Below are positions 57,370 to 64,000 of a stretch of 64,000 bases of DNA, piece by piece. The notes below the pieces were generated by a model that made no database searches, was not told the origin of the DNA, and was given only the letters and a program-made list of their open reading frames with translations. The stretch comes from a virus. A program made the position numbers and the translations under genes. Positions within the stretch are counted from its first letter, which is position 1. Each line of letters starts with the position of its first letter. Where the stretch lies: positions 1 to 64,000 of IMG/VR virus record IMGVR_UViG_3300032308_001355; one strand, given 5' to 3'.

Positions 57370-57545
57370 TACTTTTTCTTCTTACGTAGGGCAGCGAAGT
57401 CAGAACCTTCTAGCTTTCCGTCTTTGTCTACATCAAGCTTCTTCTGCTTTGGGGACATTTTCTTTGGAGCCGCTTTCTTTGCAGTCTTCTTGCAAGCACC
57501 CTTACAGCCTGGCTTTGAACAACCACATCCACATGATTTGCACAT
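57369..57545 (-). CDS. Cys/Lys-rich protein with EF-hand-like loop, 58 aa
   Basis: Six Cys in the first 20 residues (MCKSCGCGCS, then GCKGAC), a basic middle, and a C-terminal DVDKDGKLEGSDF loop that fits the EF-hand or dockerin calcium-binding consensus (DxDxDGxLxxxD). Tiny calcium-loop proteins of this type are rare in phages. Function unknown. Confidence 0.6.
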   Translation of the reverse strand: MCKSCGCGCSKPGCKGACKKTAKKAAPKKMSPKQKKLDVDKDGKLEGSDFAALRKKKK

Positions 57546-57546
57546 A

Positions 57547-57690
57547 CTATTTTCCTACTTTCTTTTGGGTAGTTTTCTTTACTTTCTTTGGAAGCTTCTT
57601 CCCTTTTGGGGTTTTATCTTCCCATTCCTTAGCCATTTCTGGATGCTGAGCATACATAAATTTTCGTTGAGATTGTGACTTGAATGGCAT
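57547..57690 (-). CDS. Small conserved-type phage protein, 47 aa
   Basis: The MPFKSQSQRKFMYAQHPEMA N-terminus followed by KEWEDKTPKGKKLP is a short motif seen in small proteins of many phages (pattern recall). Very basic C-terminus. Function unknown. Ends three bases before the start of the downstream gene region. Confidence 0.65.
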   Translation of the reverse strand: MPFKSQSQRKFMYAQHPEMAKEWEDKTPKGKKLPKKVKKTTQKKVGK

Positions 57691-57692
57691 AA

Positions 57693-58229
57693 TTATAACG
57701 GATTATCTGAAAAGTCATAGAACTGAGGGTCATTAACCATTTCTTCTGGCATGACTTGTTGACACTCAACCACAAGTAAGGTAAATCCTTCACTAATAAT
57801 ACCGCGCTGTTGGACGTTGAATGGTCGATAGACTTGGTTTTTCCAAACAACACGGCTACGGTTTTGGTCATCTGGATTTGTCATAACCCCTGGGGCAATA
57901 GATTCAATATCTTTAGAGTTAATAGTAAGGTGCAAAGTATCGGCGTTATAAAAACCAGCTTGTGAAATCTTTGTACTGCCTTGGCTAATAACAGCTTTAA
58001 TAAGTGGAATTTTAAATGGTCCGTGCCACACTTTTCCGTCCGTGGCGAGCTCAGCTACGTTATTTCCAACATCGTAGATTGGGTCAAGTGCTGAGTTAAC
58101 CTCATCGTAGATATACCAAAGCGCGCTTGTACCAACTGGGTTTTTAAGGTCCATGTCAATCCCTGTGAATATAGACTGCGCCTCAAAATCACTAGTAAAT
58201 CGGCCACCAGGGCTGCAGGCTCTGCTCAT
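57693..58229 (-). CDS. Structural-type hypothetical protein, 178 aa
   Basis: ATG 58229 (MSRACSP) preferred; the longer frame starts within the FkbM gene. Beta-rich with TSALWYIYDEVNSALDPIYD and a VWKNQVYRPFNVQQRG segment like head-to-tail or neck proteins. Not a firm assignment. Confidence 0.5.
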   Translation of the reverse strand: MSRACSPGGRFTSDFEAQSIFTGIDMDLKNPVGTSALWYIYDEVNSALDPIYDVGNNVAELATDGKVWHGPFKIPLIKAVISQGSTKISQAGFYNADTLHLTINSKDIESIAPGVMTNPDDQNRSRVVWKNQVYRPFNVQQRGIISEGFTLLVVECQQVMPEEMVNDPQFYDFSDNPL

Positions 58230-58234
58230 GTATA

Positions 58235-59503
58235 CTAGTGTAAAGTTAAATCCTGAGAAAAACACTCCTTATTACGAGAAGCAAGGGCTGGGTTTACCCA
58301 TACCTGGTCTTCCATTTTGTTTCCCCATTCGTGAGAGGTATCTACCAACACAAACCCATTGCCGTTCATAAACTCAACAATCTTATCTGTTGGCATGTGG
58401 TCGGGGTGAAGTGACTCCCTCTCAGTCTCTATATGAAAGAGCTTTACATCTTTAAGGCGCTCCCCAAAGCTGTGTAGTACTTGCCAGCTATGCCCCTCTG
58501 TATCAATCTTAATTACATCAATAATGCCTTCAATGTCTTTAAGCAGTGTATCCATACGAGTTGAGGGGACCTTTATTGCCTCAACCTTTCCTTCATAAAA
58601 AGAAGCAGGTGGGTCAATAGACGTGTCTTTGCTCATAATAGAAGATGTACCCAATACCTCAATATTATCTGTTTTAACTTGGTTAAATAAAACCTCACCG
58701 TCGGTATCAGACACTGCTGTGTGCCTAATGTCCATCCACGGGTATCGCCCTTTAACAATGTTAATACATACTGGGCTTGCATCAATAGCTACTACTTTTT
58801 GCCCGTATAGCTCTTTGTAAAGGTAGTTGGCGTCATCACCGTCACGAGTACCTACATCAATAATATTTGTAGCCTTAGTGCCAAAGTACTTACGGTAATT
58901 AGATACAACAGTTTCTAGTGGGTTTACATAACTAGGTGTATCGTCAACTGTGTTTAAGTTGTTATGAATAGCTGAACGGTACACCTGATTTATATCTTCT
59001 TTTAATAGTTCTTTGAATATATTAATCGCTTCATCTTTTCGCCCTACCCACCAACCACTTACGGCTTTTTCAAATCGCAACCCATATTCACCTGGATAAT
59101 CAACCCACACTGGTAAGGGACCAGACTTAAGTTTTCCAAAAGACAATCCTACTTCAGCGGCTGTGTAGGATTCTTGCCACTTTTGATTACGCTCGTACCA
59201 ACGAGCTAAAAGAAACCAAGCCTCTGGTCTAGAAGGGATGTAAGCAATAGCTTTTAAGTAAAGATTAACTACAGTATTCTCTCTATTTTTTTGGCTACTA
59301 AAACAGTGCGCAGATTTTAAAAGAGATGCGTACACATGCTCAGGGTGTGAGTAGTACCCATACTCTGCTGTACGAAGGTAGAAAGACACAGCAGATGCGG
59401 TCTGCCCAATATTTTCGTACTCAATAGCAATTTGTAAGCTAAGAGTGGGGTTAAACGGGTCGTTAGATAATGAAACTATTAGGCTGTTTATACGGTTATA
59501 CAT
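58235..59503 (-). CDS. FkbM-family methyltransferase with N-terminal TPR-like repeats
   Basis: 422 residues from ATG 59503, with GGAGGC seven bases upstream. Residues 1-150 are helical repeats of TPR type. The C-terminal part has IIDVGTRDGDDANYL (SAM motif I), VVAIDASP, and a VIKIDTEGHSWQVL block that is the FkbM signature. FkbM enzymes methylate hydroxyl groups of sugars and natural products. It should act with the glycosyltransferase and GH130-like genes nearby, probably on surface or DNA-linked sugar. Overlaps the neighbouring gene by eight bases. Confidence 0.85.
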   Translation of the reverse strand: MYNRINSLIVSLSNDPFNPTLSLQIAIEYENIGQTASAVSFYLRTAEYGYYSHPEHVYASLLKSAHCFSSQKNRENTVVNLYLKAIAYIPSRPEAWFLLARWYERNQKWQESYTAAEVGLSFGKLKSGPLPVWVDYPGEYGLRFEKAVSGWWVGRKDEAINIFKELLKEDINQVYRSAIHNNLNTVDDTPSYVNPLETVVSNYRKYFGTKATNIIDVGTRDGDDANYLYKELYGQKVVAIDASPVCINIVKGRYPWMDIRHTAVSDTDGEVLFNQVKTDNIEVLGTSSIMSKDTSIDPPASFYEGKVEAIKVPSTRMDTLLKDIEGIIDVIKIDTEGHSWQVLHSFGERLKDVKLFHIETERESLHPDHMPTDKIVEFMNGNGFVLVDTSHEWGNKMEDQVWVNPALASRNKECFSQDLTLH

Positions 59504-60494
59504 TGATAGCCTCCGCAATTAAAGTATCTACTAGGTCTCCAGGAACCTCTAAAACAAATGCTGCGTTATCTTGGAACCCAAAGCTAATAAGTAGTTTGCC
59601 GTCATACTCAGCGGCGCCCGCGCAAAACTCAATCTGACCATCTAGGAAAGACCAAGACTCCTTAGATAAACCTATAAGTTCAAAGTCTTCATTCCATACA
59701 CATAAACGATGGCGGTATGTACCGTTTTTTTGCTTAAGGTAGTTCTTAAACAAAACTACCTCATGAGTAATAGCAATGTAGTACTCGCCCCATTTAATTA
59801 CTTGAGAGCCTCCGCGTTGGTCAGCGTTAGCCCACTTACCTTCTTTAACAGAGACCTGTTTGCATTTAGGCTCATTAGGGTCAGCCTCTACAACCTCTGT
59901 GGGGACGGTCCACTTAATGTATTGGAACTTCCTATTTAAGATAGGCATCCAATTCTTCTCACAGTAGGAGTTTTCATCAATAGGCGCTGGTACTCGGACT
60001 CTAGATACTTCTTTAGCTGTCCACTTGTCTTTGTCTATTTCAAGCTTAGACAGCTCCATGCGACCCTGCCCATTAGTCGTAGTATCTCGGCGCACACCAG
60101 TGCCATAGTACTCACCGTCCCACTTAACTAAGCGCGCATCCTCTAGCCCAACAAAAGTCCAAATAGGTTTAACATCTAAGGTAGAGGTATCAATAGAGCA
60201 GTAGTTAATAATGTTTAGGTCTTTGTCAAGGCGAAGAAGATAGTTGTCTGTTACTAGGCGCTGGTCCTCTTCTGGGTGCAGGTATGACAAGGGGCCCCAG
60301 ATGCTAGGAAATCTTTGATTATTTTCCGCATGGTATAGAGTGTAGTTAATGTGGCGTAGGATACAAAGAATATCCCCATCTTCATCTATAAAGATGGATG
60401 GGTTCATTAGACCAGTACCGCCAGTTATAGTAGAAGGGATTATAAGTGGTCTTAATTTGCCACCCGCTATTACCGATTTTTGCACCAAATTCAT
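59496..60494 (-). CDS. GH130/GH43-like five-bladed beta-propeller protein
   Basis: 332 residues from ATG 60494, seven bases after a TACACT -10-like element, so possibly leaderless; ATG 60533 would overlap the divergent promoter region. MNPSIFIDEDGDIL, VGLEDARLVKWDGEYYGTGV and AAEYDGKLLISFGFQDNAA are blade motifs of GH130-type mannoside phosphorylases or related binding propellers. Probably acts on glycans. Whether it keeps the catalytic Asp is not clear from reading alone. Confidence 0.65.
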   Translation of the reverse strand: MNLVQKSVIAGGKLRPLIIPSTITGGTGLMNPSIFIDEDGDILCILRHINYTLYHAENNQRFPSIWGPLSYLHPEEDQRLVTDNYLLRLDKDLNIINYCSIDTSTLDVKPIWTFVGLEDARLVKWDGEYYGTGVRRDTTTNGQGRMELSKLEIDKDKWTAKEVSRVRVPAPIDENSYCEKNWMPILNRKFQYIKWTVPTEVVEADPNEPKCKQVSVKEGKWANADQRGGSQVIKWGEYYIAITHEVVLFKNYLKQKNGTYRHRLCVWNEDFELIGLSKESWSFLDGQIEFCAGAAEYDGKLLISFGFQDNAAFVLEVPGDLVDTLIAEAINV

Positions 60495-60501
60495 ACCCGA
60501 A

Positions 60502-60507
60502 AGTGTA
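60502..60507 (-). promoter_or_regulatory. Possible leftward -10 element
   Basis: TACACT on the minus strand, seven bases before ATG 60494. No good -35 is visible, so confidence is low. It would give a leaderless message like the rightward partner. Confidence 0.35.
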
Positions 60508-60526
60508 CACCAGAATGCATAAAATG

Positions 60527-60555
60527 TTGGCATTTTACTATTAGTTTGATACAGT
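60527..60555 (+). promoter_or_regulatory. Rightward promoter (leaderless start)
   Basis: TTGGCA (60527-60532), a 17-base spacer and TACAGT (60550-60555), then seven bases to ATG 60563. No ribosome binding site precedes the ATG, consistent with a leaderless message. Confidence 0.6.
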
Positions 60556-60562
60556 ACCTCTT

Positions 60563-61243
60563 ATGGAAAATAACAAAGTACCTCATTTTAATGTAGTTTT
60601 TGCAACCCCTGGTAGCTCGATGCTCCCAGGTTATGTACGAAGTCTTTTGCTAAGCACATACTATTTAACACAACGGGGCATGACTTGGAACTTTTTAACA
60701 GAATACTCTTCACTTGTAGCACATGCGCGTGAAAAAACTATAGGTGGCACGGGCTATCAAGATAAAAGCAATCGTAAGCCTGGTCATGGTCAATTTACTT
60801 ATGATGTAATTGTGTGGATTGATTCTGACATTGCTTGGCTTCCAGAAGATTTATTCCGCCTTATTGAACATGAAGAAGATGTAGTTTCTGGTTGCTATAT
60901 GATGGAAAACGGAGAAGTGACTGTTTATCCAGAGGCTCTTAAGAGCGGCATGCGGGCTGAAGAGATTATGAAATTAAAAAAACCTTTTGAAGTACGTGGT
61001 GTTGGGTTTGGGTTCTTAGCAGTTAAATCAGGTATTTTTGAAAAGTTAGAACGACCTTGGTTCTCTCAAGTTGAAGTTGAAGTTAAAAATGAAGAAACTG
61101 GTGAGGTTGAGTACAAATTCCCACTCATGGGAGAGGACCTGTCTTGGTGCGAAAAAGTTCACCGTACTGGAACTAAAATTTGGGTAGACCCACTTATTCG
61201 CGTTACACATCATAAACAAATTAAATTAGAGTGGCCTCGTTAA
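60563..61243 (+). CDS. GT-A glycosyltransferase (family 2-like)
   Basis: 226 residues. ATPGSSMLPGYVRSL N-terminal nucleotide-sugar segment, then IVWIDSDIAWLPED containing the DxD metal site near residues 92-94, and a GEDLSWCEKVHRTG acceptor-side motif near 191. Transfers sugar from a nucleotide-sugar donor. First gene of the divergent glycan cluster. Confidence 0.85.
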   Translation: MENNKVPHFNVVFATPGSSMLPGYVRSLLLSTYYLTQRGMTWNFLTEYSSLVAHAREKTIGGTGYQDKSNRKPGHGQFTYDVIVWIDSDIAWLPEDLFRLIEHEEDVVSGCYMMENGEVTVYPEALKSGMRAEEIMKLKKPFEVRGVGFGFLAVKSGIFEKLERPWFSQVEVEVKNEETGEVEYKFPLMGEDLSWCEKVHRTGTKIWVDPLIRVTHHKQIKLEWPR

Positions 61244-61755
61244 TGCCAGATTCTAACCCAGAAACAAAACCATGGATTGCTGAGCATATTTCTAAAATTA
61301 AACCAAAAACTGTTTTAGATGTCGGGGCAGGTAGGGGTTTATATTTAAATTTATTGTACGATGTTCTTGGTAAAGAAAACGTTCACGTAACCGCGGTTGA
61401 GGTATGGGAAGACTACATACAATTTTTCATGCTTAAAATGCGGTATGACGTTCTTATTAAAGAAGATGTACGAAAAATGAATGATTTTAAATATGATTTA
61501 GTTATACTTGGGGATGTGCTCGAGCATATGTCTAAAGAAGATGCTATAGAGCTTTGGAATAAGATAAGCAAACAAGCTAAATACGCCATAATAGCTATTC
61601 CAATCATTTACCACCCGCAGGAAGCAGTTAACGGCAACCCATACGAGGTACATGTAAAAGAAGACTGGACTACCCAAGAGGTACTTGACAGTTTTTCTGG
61701 TATTGTTGACCACGCTGAGTTCTCAGTATGTGGTGCATTTATAGCTAAATTTTAA
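61243..61755 (+). CDS. Class I SAM-dependent methyltransferase, 170 aa
   Basis: Starts in a TAATG overlap with the glycosyltransferase. TVLDVGAGRGLYL is SAM motif I, LVILGDVLEHM motif IV. Ubiquinone/sugar type small methyltransferase fold. Substrate probably a sugar or glycan intermediate, given its neighbours. Confidence 0.85.
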   Translation: MPDSNPETKPWIAEHISKIKPKTVLDVGAGRGLYLNLLYDVLGKENVHVTAVEVWEDYIQFFMLKMRYDVLIKEDVRKMNDFKYDLVILGDVLEHMSKEDAIELWNKISKQAKYAIIAIPIIYHPQEAVNGNPYEVHVKEDWTTQEVLDSFSGIVDHAEFSVCGAFIAKF

Positions 61756-61763
61756 GGAGATAT

Positions 61764-61892
61764 ATGGAAATCTACGAGCGACCAGGTTGGGGACACCCAT
61801 CACCAGTTATAAATCCAAGTCAACCAATTATTGAAGAGGCTATTGAAACCGCGCCCGAAGAAGAACCGACTGACGAAAACCCAAAGGAGTAA
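61764..61892 (+). CDS. Acidic Pro-rich small protein, 42 aa
   Basis: ATG 61764 with AAGGAG upstream. WGHPSPVINPSQPIIEEA then a Glu-rich tail. Disordered, perhaps a linker or adaptor. Two bases before the next start. Confidence 0.5.
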   Translation: MEIYERPGWGHPSPVINPSQPIIEEAIETAPEEEPTDENPKE

Positions 61893-61894
61893 AA

Positions 61895-62791
61895 ATGACA
61901 GAACGTCTTATGCCTAAAGGTGGCTCTGACATAATGTTAGATGGCTTAAAGCGCCACGTTAATTTAGACGGAATCAACATTATTCAATCAGTATGTAGGG
62001 AAAACCTTATTGATTTAGATAAAAAAAACATATTGTGGCAGCACCTTCCTGCAGACCAACTATATGTTCAAGGCATAAGAGATAAATATTTTCAGCGACA
62101 ACTAGATGCAACAGTTATGGTATCTAATTGGCAACATGAGCGCTATCGCCTTATGCATCAAATACCCTTAAATAATGTATTTGTTATAAAAAATGCAATT
62201 GAGCCTATAGAGTTTATTCCACGTTCAAATGATAAAGTAAAGGTTATTTACGCATCTGCCCCTTATAGAGGATTAGATGTTATGTTAGCCGCTTTTGAAT
62301 ACTTAAATAGAGATGATGTAGAACTAGACGTTTACTCCTCTACTATTATCTATGGTTCTGATTATGTAGAGTATGAAGGTGATAAGTATGAGCCTTTATT
62401 TCAAAAAGCCCGAGAATTAAAGAACGTTAGCTATAAAGGCTATGCTCCTCACGATAATCTTATTAAAGCACTACAAAACGCAGATATCCTTGCTTATCCC
62501 TGCACTTTTGAAGAGACATCTTGTCTAACCGCTATTGAGGGTTTAGCCGCAGGTTGTCAAGTAATAACTACAAATATTGGCGCGCTACCAGAGACGGGTT
62601 CAGAGTTCTCTACACTTGTTCCTATTCAGTCTACTTACGCCGATATAGTTATGTCTTTTGCAGCATCACTTAACACTTTAATTGATAACGCTAAAAATTT
62701 TGATGGCAGGTACCAATCAGAGTTTTACAACAAGATGTATGGTTGGGAAAAACGCACTAAAGAATGGAATGATTTGCTTAATAGGATTTAA
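61895..62791 (+). CDS. GT4-type (GT-B) glycosyltransferase
   Basis: 298 residues, AAGGAG upstream. The C-terminal Rossmann half shows APYRGLDVMLAAFEYL near 124-139, then YKGYAPHDNLIKALQNADIL near 183 and ETSCLTAIEGLAAGCQVITT near 209, the donor-binding motif of GT4 enzymes. Overlaps by 14 bases the end of the convergent propeller gene. Confidence 0.85.
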   Translation: MTERLMPKGGSDIMLDGLKRHVNLDGINIIQSVCRENLIDLDKKNILWQHLPADQLYVQGIRDKYFQRQLDATVMVSNWQHERYRLMHQIPLNNVFVIKNAIEPIEFIPRSNDKVKVIYASAPYRGLDVMLAAFEYLNRDDVELDVYSSTIIYGSDYVEYEGDKYEPLFQKARELKNVSYKGYAPHDNLIKALQNADILAYPCTFEETSCLTAIEGLAAGCQVITTNIGALPETGSEFSTLVPIQSTYADIVMSFAASLNTLIDNAKNFDGRYQSEFYNKMYGWEKRTKEWNDLLNRI

Positions 62792-63848
62792 TATATGCAG
62801 TATACCCCGCAATTGAAGGTACTGCAAAGAATGCACGAGAGCTTAATCCCGTTGAGGTGCGAATAGTTCCAACATTAGTGCCTGCAACAAATAAGTTTCC
62901 AAAAGCAAGTGCAGTTATAGAAGCGGTTGAGGGGTTATAAATATTAACATCCCAAGTGACCGCATCTGTTGATGTTCTTAAGGCTCCATTATTACTACCA
63001 GCTACCCAAAGATTATTACCATATGCTATTGATAAAATAGTAGTAGTGAATGTAGATGTTTGAGTAGTCCAAGTTATAGTATCAGTAGAGGTTCTTATAG
63101 CACTACCAGCAACAGCAACAAAAAGATTATTTCCATATGCTATTGATGCAATAGTAGTAGTAAAATTAGAAGTCTGAGTATCCCAAGTGATTGCATCAGT
63201 TGAAGTTCTTAAAGCTCCACCATTACCACCAGCAACAAAAAGATTATTGCCGTATGCTACTGTGTTAATAGCAGAAGCACCAAAGTTAGAAGTTTGAGTA
63301 ATCCAAGTTACCGCATCTGTGCTTGTTCTTAAAGTTCCAGCAAAACCACCAGCTACCCAAAGATTATTTCCGTATGCTATTGATAAAATAGAAGTAGTAA
63401 ATGTAGAAGTTTGAGTATTCCACGTAACACCATCTGTACTTGTTCTTAACTGACCACCATTGCCACCAGCAACAAAAAGATTATTTCCGTATGCTATTGA
63501 GTAAATTTGAGTAGTAAATGTAGAAGGTTGAGTTGCCCAAGTAATACCGTCGGTAGAGGTTTTTATTTGTGTACTAGAACCCGCATTAGCGCCAGCTACC
63601 CAGATACCATTGCCGTAGGCTACAGTAGTAAGTGCTAAAGTAAATTGCGTAGGTTGAGAGGCCCAAGTAGCTACTATGGGATTTTTTGTTTTTTTAGACA
63701 ACACGCTATTTAAATCCATATTAAATGTAGTATTTGCGTTTACCCACTCAGGCCCAGGTCGCCCTAAAGTAGATTTTACATATATAGTATCGCCTACGCG
63801 ATAAACACCAGATGGGTTTGGAGAGCCTTTAAATAATCCATTATTCAC
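62778..63848 (-). CDS. Repeat-rich beta-propeller-like protein, probable tail fibre or receptor-binding protein
   Basis: 356 residues, GTG 63848. Six to seven units of about 39 residues, each with a TSTDxxTW core, an STFTT-type stretch, an AYGNNL strand and an FVAGGNGG-like turn, match sialidase/YCF48-type propeller blades. The N-terminal 60 residues are different and may anchor it to the tail. Overlaps the stop of an upstream gene with the same repeat. Probably contacts the host surface. Confidence 0.75.
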   Translation of the reverse strand: MNNGLFKGSPNPSGVYRVGDTIYVKSTLGRPGPEWVNANTTFNMDLNSVLSKKTKNPIVATWASQPTQFTLALTTVAYGNGIWVAGANAGSSTQIKTSTDGITWATQPSTFTTQIYSIAYGNNLFVAGGNGGQLRTSTDGVTWNTQTSTFTTSILSIAYGNNLWVAGGFAGTLRTSTDAVTWITQTSNFGASAINTVAYGNNLFVAGGNGGALRTSTDAITWDTQTSNFTTTIASIAYGNNLFVAVAGSAIRTSTDTITWTTQTSTFTTTILSIAYGNNLWVAGSNNGALRTSTDAVTWDVNIYNPSTASITALAFGNLFVAGTNVGTIRTSTGLSSRAFFAVPSIAGYTAYIKSY

Positions 63849-64000
63849 GCATCCACCCCCAAACGCTATTTCCTAAATTAATAGTAGGAAGTACAAAAGA
63901 ATAAGTTTTTAAAACTCCATTATTACCACCAGCAACAAAAAGATTATTGCCAAATGCTATTGAGTTAATAGAAGTAGTAAATGTAGAGGTTTGAGTATTC
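63841..64000 (-). CDS. Second repeat-rich propeller protein, C-terminal part only
   Basis: The frame reads in from the window edge through one STFTTSINSIAFGNNLFVAG unit and ends with GNSVWGWMRE just before the next gene (eight-base overlap with GTG 63848). Shares the repeat with the downstream protein, so the two are tandem paralogues. Confidence 0.65.
   Translation of the reverse strand, partial: NTQTSTFTTSINSIAFGNNLFVAGGNNGVLKTYSFVLPTINLGNSVWGWMRE

Noticed and set aside
1-64000. Search for integrase, excisionase and attachment site
   Set aside because: No tyrosine or serine recombinase motif was seen; the MerR-like protein at 33770 alone is not enough to propose a temperate lifestyle.

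Overview
This window looks like a 64 kb piece of a larger genome of a contractile-tailed bacteriophage (myovirus) that infects an actinobacterium. Tail sheath, gp19-type tail tube, tape measure, gp25-like, J-like and gpD/gp27-like baseplate genes show the contractile tail. The host inference rests on a WhiB-family regulator, an HslV/20S-proteasome-type Ntn hydrolase, a B12-dependent class II ribonucleotide reductase and apparently leaderless promoters. The DNA looks close to 40% GC by eye (not computed), which would fit a low-GC freshwater actinobacterial host better than a Streptomyces or Mycobacterium host; that is inference. Portal, terminase, capsid and lysis genes are not visible and probably lie outside the window.

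Layout. (1) 1-2160, leftward: a string of very small overlapping genes, a cupin, a two-segment membrane protein and one tRNA-Gln, behind a good sigma70-like promoter at 2167-2194. (2) 2259-15026, rightward: an accessory/early module of mostly unrecognised small proteins, many with zinc-type Cys pairs. It also carries a DUF932 protein, a MoxR/CobS-like AAA+ ATPase and its VWA/CobT-like partner. The module is punctuated by ten copies of GGGTTGTTATAWW, by three inverted-repeat cassettes of a second kind, by two perfect DnaA boxes and by several structured non-coding stretches. (3) 15155-15189: a strong, probably bidirectional terminator where the two gene blocks converge. (4) 15203-42873, leftward: nucleotide metabolism and replication/recombination. 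It holds class II RNR, a TGT-like protein, a nucleotidyltransferase, a metallophosphoesterase, an Ntn hydrolase, SpoVS, FmdB-like, RuvC, a Cas4-like nuclease, WhiB, an Hjc-like nuclease, RecA, DNA polymerase A, an SNF2-type helicase, a dNMP kinase, a secreted subtilase, primase, DnaB and a DnaC-like loader. (5) 42917-58229, leftward: tail and baseplate genes, then neck-like and small basic proteins. (6) 58235-64000: a glycan-related cluster (FkbM methyltransferase with repeats, GH130-like propeller, two glycosyltransferases, a SAM methyltransferase) arranged around a divergent promoter at about 60.5 kb and followed by repeat-rich propeller proteins that are probably receptor-binding or tail-fibre-like.

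How it fits together: primase, helicase, loader, polymerase A, RecA, resolvases and nucleases form a nearly complete replisome and recombination set. The class II RNR and dNMP kinase supply dNTPs, and the CobS/CobT-like pair may relate to its cobalamin need (speculative). Most leftward genes overlap by 1-14 bases, which implies long polycistronic transcripts with translational coupling. On reading through the whole window I saw no GATC and no CCGG tetranucleotide. This strong palindrome-avoidance signature needs an exact count.
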